Assembly: GCF_030272615.1 (NCBI RefSeq) | Contig: NC_081408.1 | Span: 622,602,476 to 622,666,475 of the forward strand | Length of the DNA: 64,000 bases | Direction of reading: 5' to 3' | DNA from: Cryptomeria japonica | Lineage: Eukaryota; Streptophyta; Pinopsida; Cupressales; Cupressaceae | Shown here: positions 1 to 11,299 of the stretch, piece after piece | Layout of the letters: every line of letters begins with the position of its first letter | Numbering within the stretch: the first letter of the stretch is position 1 | Made by a program: the position numbers and the translations under genes | The notes under the pieces: model-generated | What the model saw: only the letters and a program-made list of their open reading frames with translations | What the model was told of the DNA's origin: nothing | The model's database searches: none

Positions 1-65
1 CTATTCTCTATCAACCAACTATTAACCCACTATCAACTATTAACCTTTACAAATGAGGAGCCAGA

Positions 66-157
66 GCTTATATAGAGAAACCCTTTACAAATAGACGGCT
101 CTGATTGATTTAGAATCAATGGCTAGGATTACAAGATAGAAACCCTAATTAGGGTTT
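66..157 (-). promoter_or_regulatory. LTR promoter: telo-box palindrome and TATA box (copy 1)
   Basis: On the minus strand the perfect palindrome AAACCCTAATTAGGGTTT (140-157) is followed about 70 bases downstream by a TATATAAGC box (66-74). The same pair occurs at 43499-43590 and, in weaker form, at 16731-16815. The palindrome is two AAACCCTAA telo-boxes back to back, a known element of plant promoters. A promoter role is inferred from position and conservation. Confidence 0.6.
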
Positions 158-835
158 GTTACAACAAACTTCCTTAGCCAATTAGAAAATTACATTCCAA
201 GAGTGAGGACCAATAAGAAGCAGGGGTAGGTACATCGAAGTTTGTGCCGCCTCCAGTAAATTAGGTACATTGAATCTAGTCATGTTGAGGTGGACCAATC
301 CGACTGGAAGAATGATGACTAGGATGCCACCTTGTCTGACACTTGTAACTTGGTTGATGTTCAATTTGATGAAGTTGAGAAGCTAACTTTAATTAACTCT
401 TCTGAAACTATCTGCTTCTTCAACGTACCCTAGAAACGACCTTGGTTGATTCTCCTCTATCTTTGATGTGTTTGATGAATGGAGTACCTCTCTTTGAAAT
501 GTTGGCAACGCCTTTCATTGTCATCTTGTGGTTCCTTAGTGTGGCAAAGTGAAGGTTCTAGAGGTAGCTGGCGATTCCTTGAACACCTTGAGTCTTCCCT
601 TTTGCCTGTGGATCGTCCTTGACGATGATGGACTGGAATTGGTCATCCTTGATGATGTTGGACTGGAAGAGGTCGTCCTTGATCTGGTTTTCTCCATCTG
701 CAAAACAAACCAAAAGGTGATTAAGTACATATGACATGTTCATTTCAACAAAGCATTTTCTACCTTAAATCATCAACAAGAAGACTTCAAAATAAAAAGT
801 TCGCTCAAAATCCTTCCCAGGGACAAGCCCTATAA

Positions 836-3821
836 GAATTTCGCCCTGGACCCTTTGGAAGGGTCAGGAGCGAAATTTGCTATTTTGCCCAATTTAGACC
901 TCTTTTCAACATTATACCACAACTAGCTCTTCGCCTGGCCCAAACAAGGTGAAAAATAGGAGTTTCAAAAGATTTCGCCCTAGACCCTCTAGAAGGGTCA
1001 GGAGCGAAATTTGCATTTTAGGACAAATTCCATCATGTCTCTACTCCAAAATGCCTTCCAAGGCAAGCCTATGCTATCCTTCTCCTTGCCAAAGGCTAGG
1101 AATCCACAACTTGACCTTCATCATGGGCAAACTAGGTGATTTTGGGAATTTCGCTCTAGACCCTCTAGAATGGTCAGGAGCGAAATTCATTCTTAACTCA
1201 AAATCCTTACCTCTTGGACCCAAAACTTACTCAAATGCATGATTGTGGCAATCTCCAAGTCCAATCCTCCTTGACCACTATCCTAGCTTAGCTCCAACTC
1301 GAAGGAAAAAAGGACATTTTGTGAATTTCGCCATGGACCCTTTGGAAGGGTCAAGAGCAAAATTCAAGTCTTAGGCTTGATCCTTCACTTCACTTCATCT
1401 TGCAAGGCAAAGTAACACCATTCCATCCTCAACCACACCCTAGGAATCAAAGTCCTGGCCTTATACAAGGGAAAAAATAGTTGATTTGAAGAATTTCGCT
1501 CTGGACCCTTTGGGAGGGTCAGGAGCGAAATTCATTCCTAGCTTGTCTTCCCTCACTCAATTTCATTTTCTTCACTTCAACTCATCTAGACTCCCTCATT
1601 TTGAATCCACTTCTCAACTTGGCAACATTTGTTTGATCCTCACAAGGCTTAAATAGGAAAATTCACTCAAAAACCTAGTCAGGGACAAGACCTATCCAGA
1701 ATTTCGCTCTGGACCCTTTGGAAGGGTCAGGAGTGAAATTCAAGTTTTAGCTCAAAATTCACATTTTTTGATAGTCAAAATCTTTCCAAGGCAATCCAAA
1801 GAGCTTTTCTCACCTAGGTATAGGCCTAACTTCACTCAAATTTTGGAGAAAAAGATGGTTTTTAGGGTTTTCGCTCTGGACCCTTTGGAAGGGTCAGGAG
1901 CGAAAATCTTGTTTTAGGCTTCTTCCTCCATCTTTTCAACTTGAATCAACCTCAAAAGGCAAGAAAACACTTCTCCTCACTCATCCAAGCTATAAAAACC
2001 CAAGTTTGACTTGATTTTGCAAGGAAAATAGGTGATTGTAGAATTTTCGCTCTGGACCCTTTGGAAGGGTCAGGAGCGAAATTCTTGGTTTTTGCTCAAT
2101 TCCTTCAAATTCATGGATCACTAGAAACTTGAAGTCACTCCTAAGGACCCCTCCCATCTCAATTCACTTTAGTCTGCAATTACCTTGGCATAAAATTGGG
2201 AAAAAAAGTGGTTTTAGTGAAATTTCGCCCTTGAACCCTTTGGAAGGGTCAGGGGCGAATTTCTATTTCTAGGACAAAATCTCTACCTTTCATTGTTCTC
2301 AAACATTCCCATAGGCAACAACATGTCCATTCTTCCTTTCAACATGCCTTGGATATCAAAATTTGGTCAAACAAAGAAGGAAATGAGTTCTAGGTAGATT
2401 TTTGCTTTGAAACCTTTGGAAGGGTCAGGAGCAAAAATCATGTTCTAGGCTTGATTGTTCATTTTTCCAACCTCAATCTTCTCTGGGAGGCAAACATAGA
2501 TCATTCTCCACCTAAGGAACAAGGTTTGAAGCCCAAACAAGAGAGAAAATGAGGTTTATAATGAATTTCGCTCTGGACCCTTTGGAAGGGTCAGGAGCGA
2601 AATTCATACTTTGGGCAAAATCTTCATCTTTCAAAGCATCCAACTCCCTCTCAAGGCAAGAACATACCAATTCACCCTCCAACATGCCAACGCCTAGCCA
2701 AAACAAGGAAGAAAATAAGAGCTACAAGGATTTTCGCTCTGGACCCTTTGGAAGGGTCGAGCGAAAATCATGTTTTGAGATTGATTCTTGATTTTTCAAA
2801 CTCCAATCCTCTTTGGGAGGCGAACATAGATCATTCTTCTTGCATCCCCACCAAGATCCTAACTTTGGCTAAGGGAAAAATGAGTGTTTTAAAGAATTTC
2901 GCTCTGGACCCTTTGGAAGGGTCAGGAGCGAAATTCACCTTTTAGGCTAGAATCCTTCATCTTTTCCACCTTTACTCACTCCCTAAGGCTAGAACATTCA
3001 GAAACACCTCCAAACATGCCTTAGAAACTAGGAAATTGGTTTGGACAAAGAAGAAACTGAGTTGCATAAGGATTTTCGCTCTGGACCCTTTGGAAGGGTC
3101 AGGAGCGAAATCCTCACTCTCGGCTAGTTTCTCACTTTCTTTCATCTCATCCCTTTCAAACTTGATCAAATCAACTTCCTCCTTTTGCAATCAAGACAAT
3201 CCACCACCCAACTAGCACCAGGGAAGGTTAAACTAGGTTTTTAAGGCCAAAAGAAGGCTAAATGGAGGATTTCGCTCTGGACCCTTTGGAAGGGTTAGGA
3301 TCGAAATTCCTACTTTAGGCTAATTTCCATCATTTTGTAGTCTTAAACCTCCTCTCCAAGGCAAACATGCATCCAAGCCTCCTCAACCATGCCTCAAAAA
3401 TCCAAAACTTGGCCATATGAAAGAGAAAAATAGAGGAAAAGGTAAATTTCGCTCTGGACCCTTTCGAAGGTTCAGGAGCAAAATTCATGCTTTAGACAAA
3501 ATCCACACTTTCAAACACCTCAAATCACTTCCTAAGGCAAGAATATGTCAATTTGCCCTTACCATGCCCAAGGAATCAAGGTTTCCAGTGCAAACAAAAA
3601 AAAAGGTGTCTAGGGAGAATTTCGCTTTGGACCCCTTTGGAAGGGTCAGGAGCGAAATTCACATTTAGGCTCAAATCTTGATCTCATTTCTCACATTTCT
3701 TCATCCAAACAAGTGTTTTGCCCTCAATAATGCCTAGGAATGAGTTAGTTCTAAGTTTGGGTCAAACTAGAATGTCTTATGGAGAATTTCGCTCTGGAGG
3801 AGCGAAATTCGCTTTGGACCC
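836..3821. repeat. Tandem array of palindromes, about 170-bp period (array 1)
   Basis: About 19 copies of an imperfect palindrome with core TCTGGACCCTTTGGAAGGGT flanked by TTTCGC and GCGAAA. Copies start near 836, 971, 1146, 1323, 1491, 1700, 1868, 2041, 2220, 2398, 2563, 2729, 2894, 3072, 3267, 3446, 3619, 3784 and 3810. Most steps are 165-180 bases. The spacers are themselves diverged repeats, with recurring AAGGCAAG and ACATGCC-like words and an A-rich stretch before each palindrome, so the true unit is the whole ~173 bp and the palindrome is its best-conserved part. The copy at 3784 has lost its centre. The last copy is split by the copia insertion and resumes at 9002-9030. Short open frames here translate to a recurring ALDPLEGSGAKF-like peptide, which is only the palindrome read as codons. 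Confidence 0.9.
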
Positions 3822-4027
3822 TATTAGAATATTAAAATATTGTTAATTTTAGTATTAATGCTCAATAGTGTATATTCCTTTTTAGTAAGATCTTCTACGA
3901 TCTTATCAACAGTTTCTTATTAGAAACTTGCTATTCTTGTAAATACTCTTGTACTATTTATGAGCATCTTGCTCATTCTATTATTCAATCAATTCTTTGA
4001 AATCCATATGCTTCTACATTTGTTTTA
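3822..4027 (+). repeat. Copia 5' LTR (206 bp)
   Basis: It starts TATTAGAATATT directly after the GACCC target copy and ends TTTTA directly before the PBS. It holds the hairpins GTTTCTTATTAGAAAC (3912-3927) and GAGCATCTTGCTC, which recur in related form in the small element at 15512. Confidence 0.95.
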
Positions 4028-4039
4028 TGGTATCAGAGC
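4028..4039 (+). promoter_or_regulatory. Primer binding site, initiator tRNA-Met
   Basis: TGGTATCAGAGC directly follows the 5' LTR. It is complementary to the 3' end of initiator tRNA-Met, as in most plant copia elements. Confidence 0.95.
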
Positions 4040-4244
4040 GGTAGTGATCTTGGGCTGATTTTTTTCCTGTAATTCACATTTTCGTGTGAGGACCTATAAT
4101 ACACGTTTGTGTGTGAGGACCTATAATTCACGTTTGTGTGTGGGGGCTATCGCAAGGTTTTCTTTTCTGTGTGTTTGTGCCCACAAGATCTCTGTTCTGT
4201 AACTCCCGCGTGACCTCTGCTTCGGTGTTCCGTCTGTCCGCGAC

Positions 4245-4420
4245 CTCCGTGCGTCTGCGACCTCTGTGTGTCCGCGACGTCATGCGACCTGCACCCTCGG
4301 CGACGCGACCTGCAAACGCGACGCAACCTGCACCCTCGGCGACACAACCTGCAACCGCGACGCGACCCGCACCCTCGACGATGCGACTTGCACACTCGCC
4401 GCGACGTGACCTGCAACCGT
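4245..4420 (+). repeat. CpG-rich short tandem repeat in the copia leader
   Basis: Some eight degenerate copies of a unit of about 21 bases (CGACGCGACCTGCACCCTCGG-like) between PBS and gag. The stretch is much richer in GC and CpG than its surroundings. Frames through it give Arg-rich or Thr/Arg/Pro-rich strings on both strands and are not taken as genes. Confidence 0.75.
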
Positions 4421-4718
4421 GACTCCCGTTTTTCTTCCCTGTGCCAAGTTTTCTTTTGTATGCAAATTTTCTGGGCATCTCATGGCTTCCACGACCCTCT
4501 GTTTTTTCGATTAAGGTGTTTACCTTCAAGTTTTCATCGAAAATAAATTTTTCTTGCAGATTCTTGGTGGGTTTTTCGAAACCTAATCTGGGTAGTTGCC
4601 CGATTTTTTTGGGCGCATCGTTTTTCGTGCCTCGATTTTCGAGCCAACAGATTTGAATTTGATTTTCAGATTCCTTCTGGGTTTTCTCTCATCTTTCAAT
4701 ACATTGGGAAACGTGCAA

Positions 4719-7700
4719 ATGGCTTCTCTCACCAATCTGATGTTAGAAGGCAGTCAACGCTTTAATGGCCACAATTACAACATCTGGAAACAGTGTATGT
4801 TGACCATTTTTGAATATAGGCGTTTTGACCAGCTTGTTTTGGGAAAAGAGATCAGTCCTGGTACACCTGGTGCAGATCAAGATAAGTTTGATGAACACAA
4901 TCAGGAGGCAGTTATGCTTCTCAAACTCTCAGTGACTGATGATCAGTTACTACAGATTCCTTCCAGCAAGACAGCTTCCGACATCTGGAAGCATCTGAAG
5001 GAATTGCATGAGACATCCGACAAGAGCCGAGCATTCTTTCTAAAGAATCAGCTATTCTCCATTATGATGGACGAACGTATGTCCTTACAGGAACACCTCA
5101 CGAGGATTAAGGACATTCGAGATCAGCTCGAAGCTATTGGTCGAACTATGGAGGAAGAAGACGTGGTAGTAATCACTTTGAAAAGTCTTCCGAAATTGTA
5201 TGAACACTTCATTGAGACCCTCAATATTACTTCCACTAATGTTGATCTGAAGTTTCCAGAATTATGCACCAAACTTCTACAGGAGGATCGTTGGAAACAA
5301 CAGTTTGGTAGTGGTACTACGTCAGCCTCCTCGGAAAATGCCTTCACAGCCCAATCCTTTCACAAGGATAAAGGCAAATTTCAGTCCTCTCAGTCTTCTC
5401 AGCAGAAAGGCTCTTCTCAGACACAGGATGGTGCTAAGAAGAAGAATGTGCAGTGCAATTACTGTCACAAGTACGGCCATATGAAGAAAGATTGCCGTCA
5501 GAGGCTCGCTTCTGAACAAAAGAAGCAGAGAGGGTCCCACCAGAAGGCGCATGTTGCTGAACATTCCGAGCAGAAGGAGTCTGCCTTTTATGCCTTTATG
5601 GCTAAGAGGTCTTCAGATCATGCCAGGTCTTCTGCTTGGTACATCAATTCTGGTGCATCACGTCACTTTTCTCATCGACGTGACTGGTTTACAGACTTCT
5701 CACCTTTCAGTGATTCCGTTGTATTTGGCGGAGGTGAGGAGTATACAGTTGTTGGCAGAGGCACTTTTCAGATACAGTCTGGTGGCAGGAATCTCATTTT
5801 CCTAAATGTGTACTATGTTCCTGGTATGGAACTTAATCTGCTCTCTGTCAGTCAGATTATGAGGAATTCTCCTCAGCTAGATGTGGTGTTCAATGCTCAC
5901 AAGTGTTCCATCATTGATCGGGAGACTCGTCTTATTGTTGTTGTTGGTCTAGATGATCATGGCCTATACAAGCTTCTTGACACTGGTGATTCTCCTGAAG
6001 TGGCTCTGGCAACTCGTGTTTCTCCTCTCAGCACTTTGTGGCATCAGAGATATGGACATCTCAACATTCAGTATCTCTCTTAGCTATCTCGGGAGGGACT
6101 TGTTTCAGGGTTACCTGATATTCAGACTCAGCATCTTGGAGTATGTGGCGCCTGTCAAGCTGGCAAACAGCATCGGACTTCATTCACACATGGAAAGTCT
6201 TGGCGCGCATCTAAGGTACTTCAATTACTTCATGCTGATATTTGCGGTCCTATGAATACATCTTCTATTACTGGTTGCAAATACTTTTTGCTTATTGTAG
6301 ATGATTTTAGTAGAAAGATGTGGGCGTGCTTTCTTAAACACAAATCAAATGTATTTAGTATCTTTCAGAAGTATAAGTCCTTTGTTGAAAAAGAGTCTGG
6401 ATATAGCATCATTACTCTTAGGACAGATAACGGGGGGGAATTTTGTTCTTCTGCATTCTCCAACTTCTGTGATACCCATGGCATCAAACGCCAATTGACT
6501 ACACCCTACACTCCTCAGCAAAACAATGTTGTCGAGCGTCGCAATCGTACAGTTGTTGAGATGGCTCGCTCTATGTTACAACACCGGAGTGTTCCGAATA
6601 AGTATTGGGCTGAAGCAGTGTTTACTGCTATCTACCTCCTTAACCGTTCCCGTACTCAGGTTGTTAAGGGGAAGACTCCATAAGAGGTTTGGTCTGGTCG
6701 GAAGCCTAAGATCAGCCACCTGAAGGTTTTTGGCTCTGTTGCCTATGTTTGGATTCCAGATGCTAAGTGCTCCAAGTTGGATTCCAAAAGTCAGAAACTC
6801 ATGATGACAGGATACAGTGATCACCATAAGGCCTACAGACTGATCGATATAGACAGTGAACGTCTTATCTTCAGTCGTGATGTTGTATTTGATGAAGACA
6901 GAGGATTCTTTCAGTCCCCTTCTTCTAAGCCGTGTTCTGAGGATCAGCCTCACAGTGTTCTTATTCCATTAGGTTCGCCTGATGGGAGGGATGATGCAGA
7001 ATCTATTTTCGATGATGCACTACCTGAGTTCCCTCCGGAGAATAATCCTCCTCCTGCTGCTCCTATTCCTGATCCTGAGCCTCTTCCAGCTCCTCCAGAT
7101 GTTAGCACTTCTACTCTCCGGCCTAAATGGTGGGCCAAGACCATTGGTGATCTCAGGGATACTGAGCTCATTGAGGGTAGAACCTCCCGTAATAAGAGCA
7201 AACAGCAGCATACAGTCAATTTTGCTCTCATGGCTAACATACACAGTGTTTTTGAGCCTCAGACATATTCAGAGGCTAAAGGTATACCTAAGTGGGAACA
7301 GGCTATGGAAGCTGAGTTCCAGAGTCTTCAAAAGAATCACACTTGGGCCCTTTCCGATCTTCCTTCAGGGAAGAAGCCCATTAGCTGCAAATGGGTGTAC
7401 AAAGTAAAATACAAAGCCGATGGAACCCTAGACAAGTATAAGGCTCGTCTTGTTGCTCGTGGGTTCTCACAGAAAGAAGGCATTGACTACGAGGAGACTT
7501 TTGCTCCTACAGCCAAAATGAGTACCATACGGCTCGTTCTTGCCTTGGCAGCCCAGTTCAGTTGGAAAGTCCATCAGATGGACGTCAAGAGTGCTTTTTT
7601 GAATGGTGACTTACAGGAAGAAGTCTACATGACGCAACCCCCAGGATTCAAGGTTGCGGGTCAAGAACAGAAGGTCTGTAGACTAGTCAAAGCACTCTAT

Positions 7701-8801
7701 GGTCTGAAACAAGCTCCTCGGGCTTGGTACATGAAAATTGATAAGTACCTGACAGATCATGGTTTTCAGCGGAGTCCATCTGATGCAAACCTGTATAACA
7801 AGCATACTAGTAATGATGTTCTGTTTGTGGTTGTCTATGTGGATGACTTAATCATTACTGGCAGTTCAGCACATTTGATCACTGGGATCAAACAGGATTT
7901 GTGCCGCACCTTTGATATGACAGATTTGGGACTTCTACATTACTGCTTAGGAGTTGAAGTTTGGCAGACTGAGAACAGTATCTTTCTCTCTCAGTCCAAG
8001 TATGCCAGAAGTCTTGTGGACAGGTTCAGAATGCAAGATTGCAAACCTGCCTCTACTCCTATGGAACCCGGGCTCAAACTTTCAGCTCAGTCATCTTCAC
8101 CAGTTGTGGATGAATCTTTGTTCATGCAACTAGTGGGCAGTCTCATCTATCTTACTGCCACTAGACCTGACATCAGTTTTGCAGTGAGCTACATTTCGCG
8201 CTTCATGACAGCTCCCAAGGCTAATCATTGGATAGCAACGAAGCGTGTGTTGCGTTATGTGAGTGGCACTCCTGATTATGGACTTATGTACACTCGGAGT
8301 TCTGTTCCTATACTTAGTGGCTACACAGATTCTGACTGGGCAGGTTCGGTTGATGACCGTAAGTCTACAGCAGGGTATGTGTTTAGTTTGGGATCTGGTG
8401 CTGTCACATGGACTAGTAAGAAGCAGCAGACAATGGCTCTCTCCTCGACAAAAGCAGAGTATCGGGGAGCAGTTAAGGCATCTTGTGAGGCAGTTTGGCT
8501 TTGACGAATGCTTGCGGATATGCATGTCTCCCAGGCAATTCCTACTCCCTTGTTCTGTGATAATCAGCGAGTGCTCAAACTCGCCAAGAATCCAATCTTC
8601 CATGAAAGAACCGAGCATGTGGAAACTCATTGTCACTATATTCGACAGCTGGTTGAAGACGAATCCATCCAGTTGCTGTATGTTCCTACCTCGGAGCAGC
8701 CAGCAGACATCTTCACCGAGCCCCTTGGTCCTGATAAATTTGTAAAATTCAGGGGGTCTATAGGTGTAGTTAATAGATTGAGCATTAAGGAAGGGTATTA
8801 G
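4719..8801 (+). pseudogene. Copia gag-pol polyprotein with three in-frame stops
   Basis: One reading frame of 1361 codons from ATG 4719 (MASLTNLMLEGS...) to the stop at 8799-8801, with no frameshift. Domain order is: gag (4719-5440); zinc knuckle CX2CX4HX4C (5454-5495); aspartic protease around 5637; gag-pre-integrase (LWHQRYGHL, near 6040); integrase with its acidic residues present in ADICGP, RTDNGGEF and NNVVERRN; reverse transcriptase with YVDD at 7836-7847; RNase H with TDSDWAG and ALSSTKAEY (8320-8600); and the C-terminal QPADIFTEPLG. Three nonsense codons break it: TAG 6081-6083, TAA 6681-6683 and TGA 8502-8504. The protease motif reads INSGAS where the family has DSGA, so the catalytic Asp is Asn (codon 5646-5648). 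The element is therefore inactive on its own, though otherwise well kept. I chose ATG 4719 because it matches the usual copia gag start; the frame is open upstream to 4596 without resemblance to gag. Confidence 0.92.
8787..8795 (+). promoter_or_regulatory. Polypurine tract of the copia element
   Basis: AAGGAAGGG lies directly before the 3' LTR start TATTAG, and it fixes the LTR boundary. Confidence 0.9.
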
Positions 8802-9001
8802 AATATTAAAATATTGTTAATTTTAGTATTAATGCTCAATAGTGTATATTCCTTTTTAGTAAGATCTTCTACGATCTTATCAACAGTTTCTTATTAGAAA
8901 CTTGCTATTCTTGTAAATACTCCTGTACTATTTATGAGCATCTTGCTCATTCTGTTATTCAATCAATTCTTTGAAATCCATATGCTTCTGCATTTGTTTT
9001 A
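8796..9001 (+). repeat. Copia 3' LTR (206 bp)
   Basis: Same length as the 5' LTR, with three substitutions, followed by the second GACCC target copy. The interrupted palindrome resumes directly after it. Confidence 0.95.
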
Positions 9002-9061
9002 GACCCTTTGGAAGGGTCAAGAGCGAAATTTGACATTTTGGTCTCTCCATCAGGATTCATG

Positions 9062-9115
9062 TATGGAATATAACATTTAAGTATAAGTTCTTATACTTTA
9101 AGTTATATTCCATAT
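9062..9115. repeat. Long AT-rich inverted repeat in giant LTR copy 1
   Basis: Two arms of about 25 bases (TATGGAATATAAC...GTATAAG) face each other across a 3-base centre, with one or two mismatches. The corresponding place in the copy at 39963 (about 40330-40375) keeps a 13-base version with a longer loop. Confidence 0.8.
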
Positions 9116-9553
9116 ATACTGTCAGGATGTTTGAGAGTGGTTTCGAACCTCCAGAAGTTATATTGCAAAATCTAGTTTTTGGAGGATTCTTCAATTTTCC
9201 AGACTTAGTCAAATTTCAGGATCAGGATGACATTCCAAACTTAGCCAAATTTCAGGGCAATTTGAAGATCGGGATGACATTCCAGACTTCATCACTCACC
9301 AACTCGACCTAACTCAGACCTTCAAGGATGATACTCACTCACCAAGCAAGACACAATTAGCAACAAGAGCAAAACCAGACCCTAAGGAAGACTCTCAAAG
9401 AAACCCTAATTCTGGGGCCCCGTGGACTCACCCTGGCTCAAGCAGAGCCTGCTATCTTAGTGATCCCTCTGGCAACACTCAGCATGCAAAGGCTAATAGA
9501 CAAAACCCTAAAAGACCCAGAAAACAAACCCTAGAAAGCAAAAAGTAGGGGTC

Positions 9554-9570
9554 CCCATTTGCAATGGGGC
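9554..9570 (-). repeat. Conserved 5' hairpin of the giant LTR (copy 1)
   Basis: CCCCATTTGCAATGGGG on the plus strand is a perfect 7-bp stem with a 3-base loop, close to the LTR 5' end. It is also present at 13039-13055 and 39987-40003. Confidence 0.8.
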
Positions 9571-9594
9571 GATGTGTGAATACGTCACAACAAT

Positions 9595-10339
9595 ACGTAG
9601 GTGCATTTGTATAGGCTCCCTATTAAATTTTTGGAATAAATGAAAAGCCCAAATGGTGTTTTCAACTTTGTATCTCTGTTGGAGGTTAAAATGTCTTCAC
9701 TGTGCTCACCACATGCATTTTATGCCCATACCAAAGTCAATAGAGACTATGATCTTCCATTTACAAAGGTGATACAATTCTCCACTTCTTTTAAGTTCTA
9801 TATGCAAGAACCGGGTTACATACATTCCCTGCTTATATCCTTCTCATATCACATAGTAGGGCGTTTGACAAGCTTCTGTCAAAACACATACTATCATCTT
9901 TCTCCCAAGCCTATCAAGCCCAAGTATCCTGCAAGTAAGGCTTCAAGAGTGAAAAAAAACTTTAAAAATCAATCAAGAATTCTTTGTCCATGAAACCATC
10001 ATCAAATTTTCTCAAATTCAGTTTCACCTCCTAAGTAGCATTCCTTCAAAACTAATGTGATTTCTAAAGGTAATTCCATAGATGCTTTTTCTGATGGCTC
10101 AACTCCCTCTACAAAAGGTAATCCCATTGCTTTTGGCAGCAGCCACCCATTCTGGATTAACTCAAAGAAGCTTCTAGTGATAGTCCTGATGTGCAAGAAT
10201 CCTTTTACATTGTCTTGGAGCTTTATTTAGAAAAGTGAGCCTAAACCATTAAAGGATACCTTGCTCAAAAATGGACACTTTGAAACAAAAATATTTGAGC
10301 TATGCATCATGGTGAAGGGAGAAAAACCCTCAACACGTT
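9595..10339. other. Unassigned stretch before the LINE
   Basis: No recognisable domain on either strand. Because it adjoins the LINE endonuclease region it may be the LINE's decayed 5' part or ORF1, but there is no motif to show this. A weak minus-strand frame at 10002-10196 resembles nothing I know. Confidence 0.4.
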
Positions 10340-11120
10340 AAAGTAAAAAAAATATTACTTGGAATGTTAGGGGGCTTAATCCCCCAAGTAAAAGCTTTTA
10401 GTAAAATGCCAGCTTAGCTTGGCTTCACCATATTTAGCATTCCTTCAAAAAATGAAACCATCATTTGTGGGCTTTCAAAAGTTGTTCTCTATATGGAAAA
10501 TCATGGTAGGGCTTTAATGTGTGGAAGTGTTTGGGGTCTCTGAAGGTATGTGTGTATTTTGGAACCCTTCCTCGGTTACCCCTTCTCACATTGCTTCTTC
10601 TATGAATGAGATTTCAAAATCTTCTCAACCAGATTTTTCTGACCCATAAATTAATGTGTATGGTCACAAAGGTATGATTCATAAGAAGGCAGTTTAGCAT
10701 GAAGTTTCAGATCTAATCAATCTTTGGGGTTGACAAATATATGTTTTCAGGGGGACTTCAACACCATCATCAGGCCAGAAGATGAACAAGATGAATATAG
10801 AAATCAATTATATCCGAAGTGGATTTTTAGGATTTCCTAGTGTACCATTCTTTGTTTGATATTATACCTAATTGCTGGAAGGTTTTCTTCAACTAATCAT
10901 TGAGCTGGCTTTTGCAATATTGCCCAACGGTTGAACAGATTTTTTATCTTTCCCAAGTGGATAGACAAACCTTGATCTCAGAATCTTCCATTGGATCATT
11001 TTGTAGCTCTGAAAACTTTCCAATTCAGCTGTCTTTGAAAATCAGATTCAACTCCTTTGAAGCATCCCTCCAAGTTTGAAGCTGTGGCTTTGACATCCTT
11101 CACTCTTCAAGTTGGTCTCA
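10340..11120 (+). pseudogene. LINE endonuclease (APE-type) remnant
   Basis: Starts with the recognisable WNVRGLNPPSK (near 10360), the usual first strand of the LINE endonuclease. The GGDFNTI motif with the conserved Asp and Asn follows at about 10752, then DHF near 10995. Between these the frame is broken repeatedly by stops and shifts. The domain would nick target DNA to prime reverse transcription; it cannot be functional here. Confidence 0.8.
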
Positions 11121-11299
11121 TCATGGTGGAAGGGCTGTCACATCAGGCAAGGATCTATCAGGCATCAAGGCTTATCTAATGGAATCTTAAGAGATGGAAG
11201 GTAGTGGTTTTGGCAACATTTTTTAAGAAAAATCAGATAAGAAAAGGAGCTGAACTTGGTTAATCATCAAATCCTATCTCTTGGCCTCACGGATTATCT

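Larger units (their letters stand above)
3822..9001 (+). mobile_element. Ty1/copia retrotransposon, nearly complete
   Basis: Complete structure: 5' LTR, initiator-Met PBS, leader, gag-pol frame, PPT and 3' LTR, flanked by a perfect 5-bp target duplication GACCC (3817-3821 and 9002-9006). Both LTRs are 206 bp and differ at three positions (about 1.5%), so the insertion is fairly recent compared with its surroundings. It lies inside one palindrome of the array of giant LTR copy 1. The LTR ends are TATTAG and TTTTA, not the usual TG and CA, but both are fixed by the adjoining PBS, PPT and target duplication. Confidence 0.95.
1..9594 (-). mobile_element. Giant LTR (about 4.5 kb family), copy 1, cut by the left edge and by a copia insertion
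   Basis: Read on the minus strand, this begins at 9594 with TTGTTGTGACGT, the same start as the copies at 13015 and 39963. Positions 1-360 match, in reverse complement, about 43260-43680 of the copy at 39963, including its telo-box and TATA box, so roughly the last 0.8 kb lies beyond the left edge. Removing the 5.2-kb copia insert (3822-9006) leaves about 4.4 kb in the window. The order is: conserved 5' end with a hairpin (9554-9570), AT-rich hairpin (9062-9115), palindrome array (836-3821), then promoter region. Because promoter and array lie in one unit bounded by TG and CA ends, I read the unit as a long LTR and not as a complete element. Whether it is solo or attached to an internal region cannot be seen. 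No gag or pol coding was found in it. Confidence 0.7.

Noticed and set aside
2549-2945. Short open frames with a recurring ALDPLEGSGAKF peptide
   Set aside because: The peptide is the palindromic repeat read as codons; frames do not extend through the spacers and the pattern appears on both strands.
836-3821. CRISPR-like array of palindromic repeats
   Set aside because: The spacing of about 170 bp, the diverged but related spacers, and the position inside a plant LTR next to retroelements do not fit CRISPR.
4128-4546. Overlapping Arg-rich open frames on both strands
   Set aside because: They arise from the CpG-rich tandem repeat in the copia leader; no family resemblance.
10002-10196. Minus-strand 64-residue frame
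   Set aside because: No homology recognised; it lies in the presumed LINE 5' region and the opposite strand is equally plausible.
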